Of a DNA stretch of 64,000 nucleotides, positions 62,958 through 64,000 are shown in pieces. The DNA lies in assembly GCF_004363725.1 (NCBI RefSeq), contig NZ_SNZF01000004.1, positions 120,651 to 184,650 of the forward strand, in the 5' to 3' direction. Within the stretch, counting starts at the first letter, position 1; each line of letters begins with the position of its first letter. The notes under the pieces were generated by a model. The model was not told the DNA's origin, did not search any database, and saw only the letters and a program-made list of their open reading frames with translations. This DNA is from Aquamicrobium defluvii. GTDB lineage: Bacteria; Pseudomonadota; Alphaproteobacteria; Rhizobiales; Rhizobiaceae. The translations under genes and the position numbers were made by a program.

Positions 62958-64000
62958 ATGTCGAGCACCCTTTCGGGCAAGCGCATTCTGCTCATCATCG
63001 GCGGCGGTATCGCAGCCTACAAGACACTCGACCTCATACGCCGCCTGCGCGAGCGGGGTGCGGCGGTGCGTCCGGTGATGACGCAGGCGGCGCAGCAGTT
63101 CATTACGCCGCTGGCCGTTGGCGCGCTCGCCGCCGACCATGTGTTCACCGACCTGTTCGACCGCCAGGACGAACAGGATGTCGGCCATATCCGCCTGTCG
63201 CGCGAGGCAGACCTCGTCGTGGTGGCGCCGGCCACGGCCGACCTGATGGCGAAGCTTGCGAACGGGCTCGCCAGCGATCTGGCATCCGCCGTCCTGCTGG
63301 CGACCGACAAGCCCGTCCTGATCGCGCCGGCAATGAACCCGAAGATGTGGTCGCATCCGGCCACGCGCCGCAACCGCGAGACGCTGGCGCGCGACGGGGT
63401 GGCCTTCGTGGGGCCGGCGCGGGGAGAAATGGCCGAAAGCGGCGAGGCGGGCGAAGGCCGCATGGCCGAACCGCTGGAGATCGTGGCCGCGATCGAGGCG
63501 CTTCTGGAGCCGGCGGAAAGACCGCTCGCGGGCAGGCGAATCATCGTCACCTCCGGGCCGACGCACGAGCCGATCGACCCGGTTCGCTATATCGCCAACC
63601 GTTCGTCCGGCAAGCAGGGGCATGCCATCGCCGCAGCGCTTGCCCGGCTGGGCGCCGACGTGCAGCTCGTTTCCGGGCCGGTGACGATCCCCGATCCGGC
63701 GGGGGTTTCCACCACGCATGTGGAAAGCGCGCGCCAGATGCGCGAGGCGGTGGAGGGTCTGCTGCCGGCCGATGCCGCCATCTTCGTCGCCGCGGTGGCT
63801 GACTGGCGCACGGCCGATGCCGCCGGCGAGAAGATCAAGAAGGTGGCAGGCGAGGGGCCGCCGGCACTGCAAATGGTGGAAAACCCGGACATCCTTGCCG
63901 GCATCGGCCACCATGCGCGGCGGCCGTTCCTCGTCGTCGGCTTCGCAGCCGAAACGCAGGATGTGCTTAAGAATGCAAAGGCCAAGCTGGACAGGAAGGG
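62958..64000 (+). CDS. coaBC: bifunctional CoaBC (phosphopantothenoylcysteine synthase/decarboxylase), 5' part
   Basis: The first 347 residues are inside the window; the gene runs off the end. The N-terminal CoaC flavoprotein domain has IIGGGIAAYKTLDLIRRL and the PAMN motif in LIAPAMNPKMW. The CoaB domain begins with VTSGPTHEPIDPVRYIANRSSGKQG and contains AAVADWR. It makes 4'-phosphopantetheine in coenzyme A synthesis. It is the third gene after ubiE-ubiB. Confidence 0.95.
   Translation, partial: MSSTLSGKRILLIIGGGIAAYKTLDLIRRLRERGAAVRPVMTQAAQQFITPLAVGALAADHVFTDLFDRQDEQDVGHIRLSREADLVVVAPATADLMAKLANGLASDLASAVLLATDKPVLIAPAMNPKMWSHPATRRNRETLARDGVAFVGPARGEMAESGEAGEGRMAEPLEIVAAIEALLEPAERPLAGRRIIVTSGPTHEPIDPVRYIANRSSGKQGHAIAAALARLGADVQLVSGPVTIPDPAGVSTTHVESARQMREAVEGLLPADAAIFVAAVADWRTADAAGEKIKKVAGEGPPALQMVENPDILAGIGHHARRPFLVVGFAAETQDVLKNAKAKLDRK

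Noticed and set aside
63965..63970. Isolated CTTAAG near the window end as a further PmrA-type site
   Set aside because: Only one hexamer is present, with no partner at 5-base spacing, and it lies inside coaBC.

Overview
This window looks like core chromosome of a high-GC alphaproteobacterium of the Hyphomicrobiales, most like the Phyllobacteriaceae (Mesorhizobium, Chelativorans, Aquamicrobium, Nitratireductor). The assignment is inferred from gene content: short RNase D/NrnC, DUF1150 next to Hsp20, DUF2849 between cysG and cysI, OlsB, the lptC-lptA-lptB-rpoN-hpf-ptsN order and ubiE-ubiB-coaBC. Typical dispersed rhizobial intergenic repeats are also present. No phage, insertion sequence, CRISPR array or conjugative gene is visible.

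Layout. 0-2 kb: the 3' end of a 5S rRNA gene with a terminator, then a TPP riboswitch heading a broken and an intact TenA gene. 2-9.2 kb: a periplasmic thiol-redox locus (DsbA-like, L,D-transpeptidase, thioredoxin, DsbD, TlpA-like) with a QseC/PmrB-type kinase and a QseB/PmrA-type regulator. Four CTTAAG-N5-CTTAAG operators lie in front of its four transcription units, so it reads as a self-contained regulon. 9.2-12.8 kb: an exported amidohydrolase, an outer-membrane protein, a PCu(A)C copper chaperone and a DUF2946 protein. 12.8-16.2 kb: sugar catabolism genes. 16.3-24.3 kb: a Fur/Zur regulator, ddl, a dead GrpB-family gene, polA, a candidate small RNA with C-rich loops, an M20 peptidase and nrnC.

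24.3-28.6 kb: many small stress-type proteins, two of them behind perfect FNR/FixK-type boxes. 28.6-36.7 kb: a class A penicillin-binding protein, an SDR and the sulfate assimilation operon cysG-DUF2849-cysI-cysH-DUF934. 36.7-45.3 kb: grpE, olsB with a Pho box, a hybrid histidine kinase, and a tightly overlapping methyltransferase-trmH-lspA operon. 45.3-52.4 kb: lapA, ihfB, sppA, the Lpt genes, rpoN, hpf and ptsN. 52.4-64 kb: a compound repeat, DUF1150-hsp20 behind a heat-shock promoter, ada, nth, a Flp pilin, msrA, slyX, upp and ubiE-ubiB-coaBC, the last cut by the window end.

The most interesting signals are the redox/cell-wall regulon at 2-9 kb, the candidate sRNA near 22.1 kb, the paired FNR boxes near 25.7 and 28.2 kb, and repeat edges that supply stop codons to neighbouring genes.
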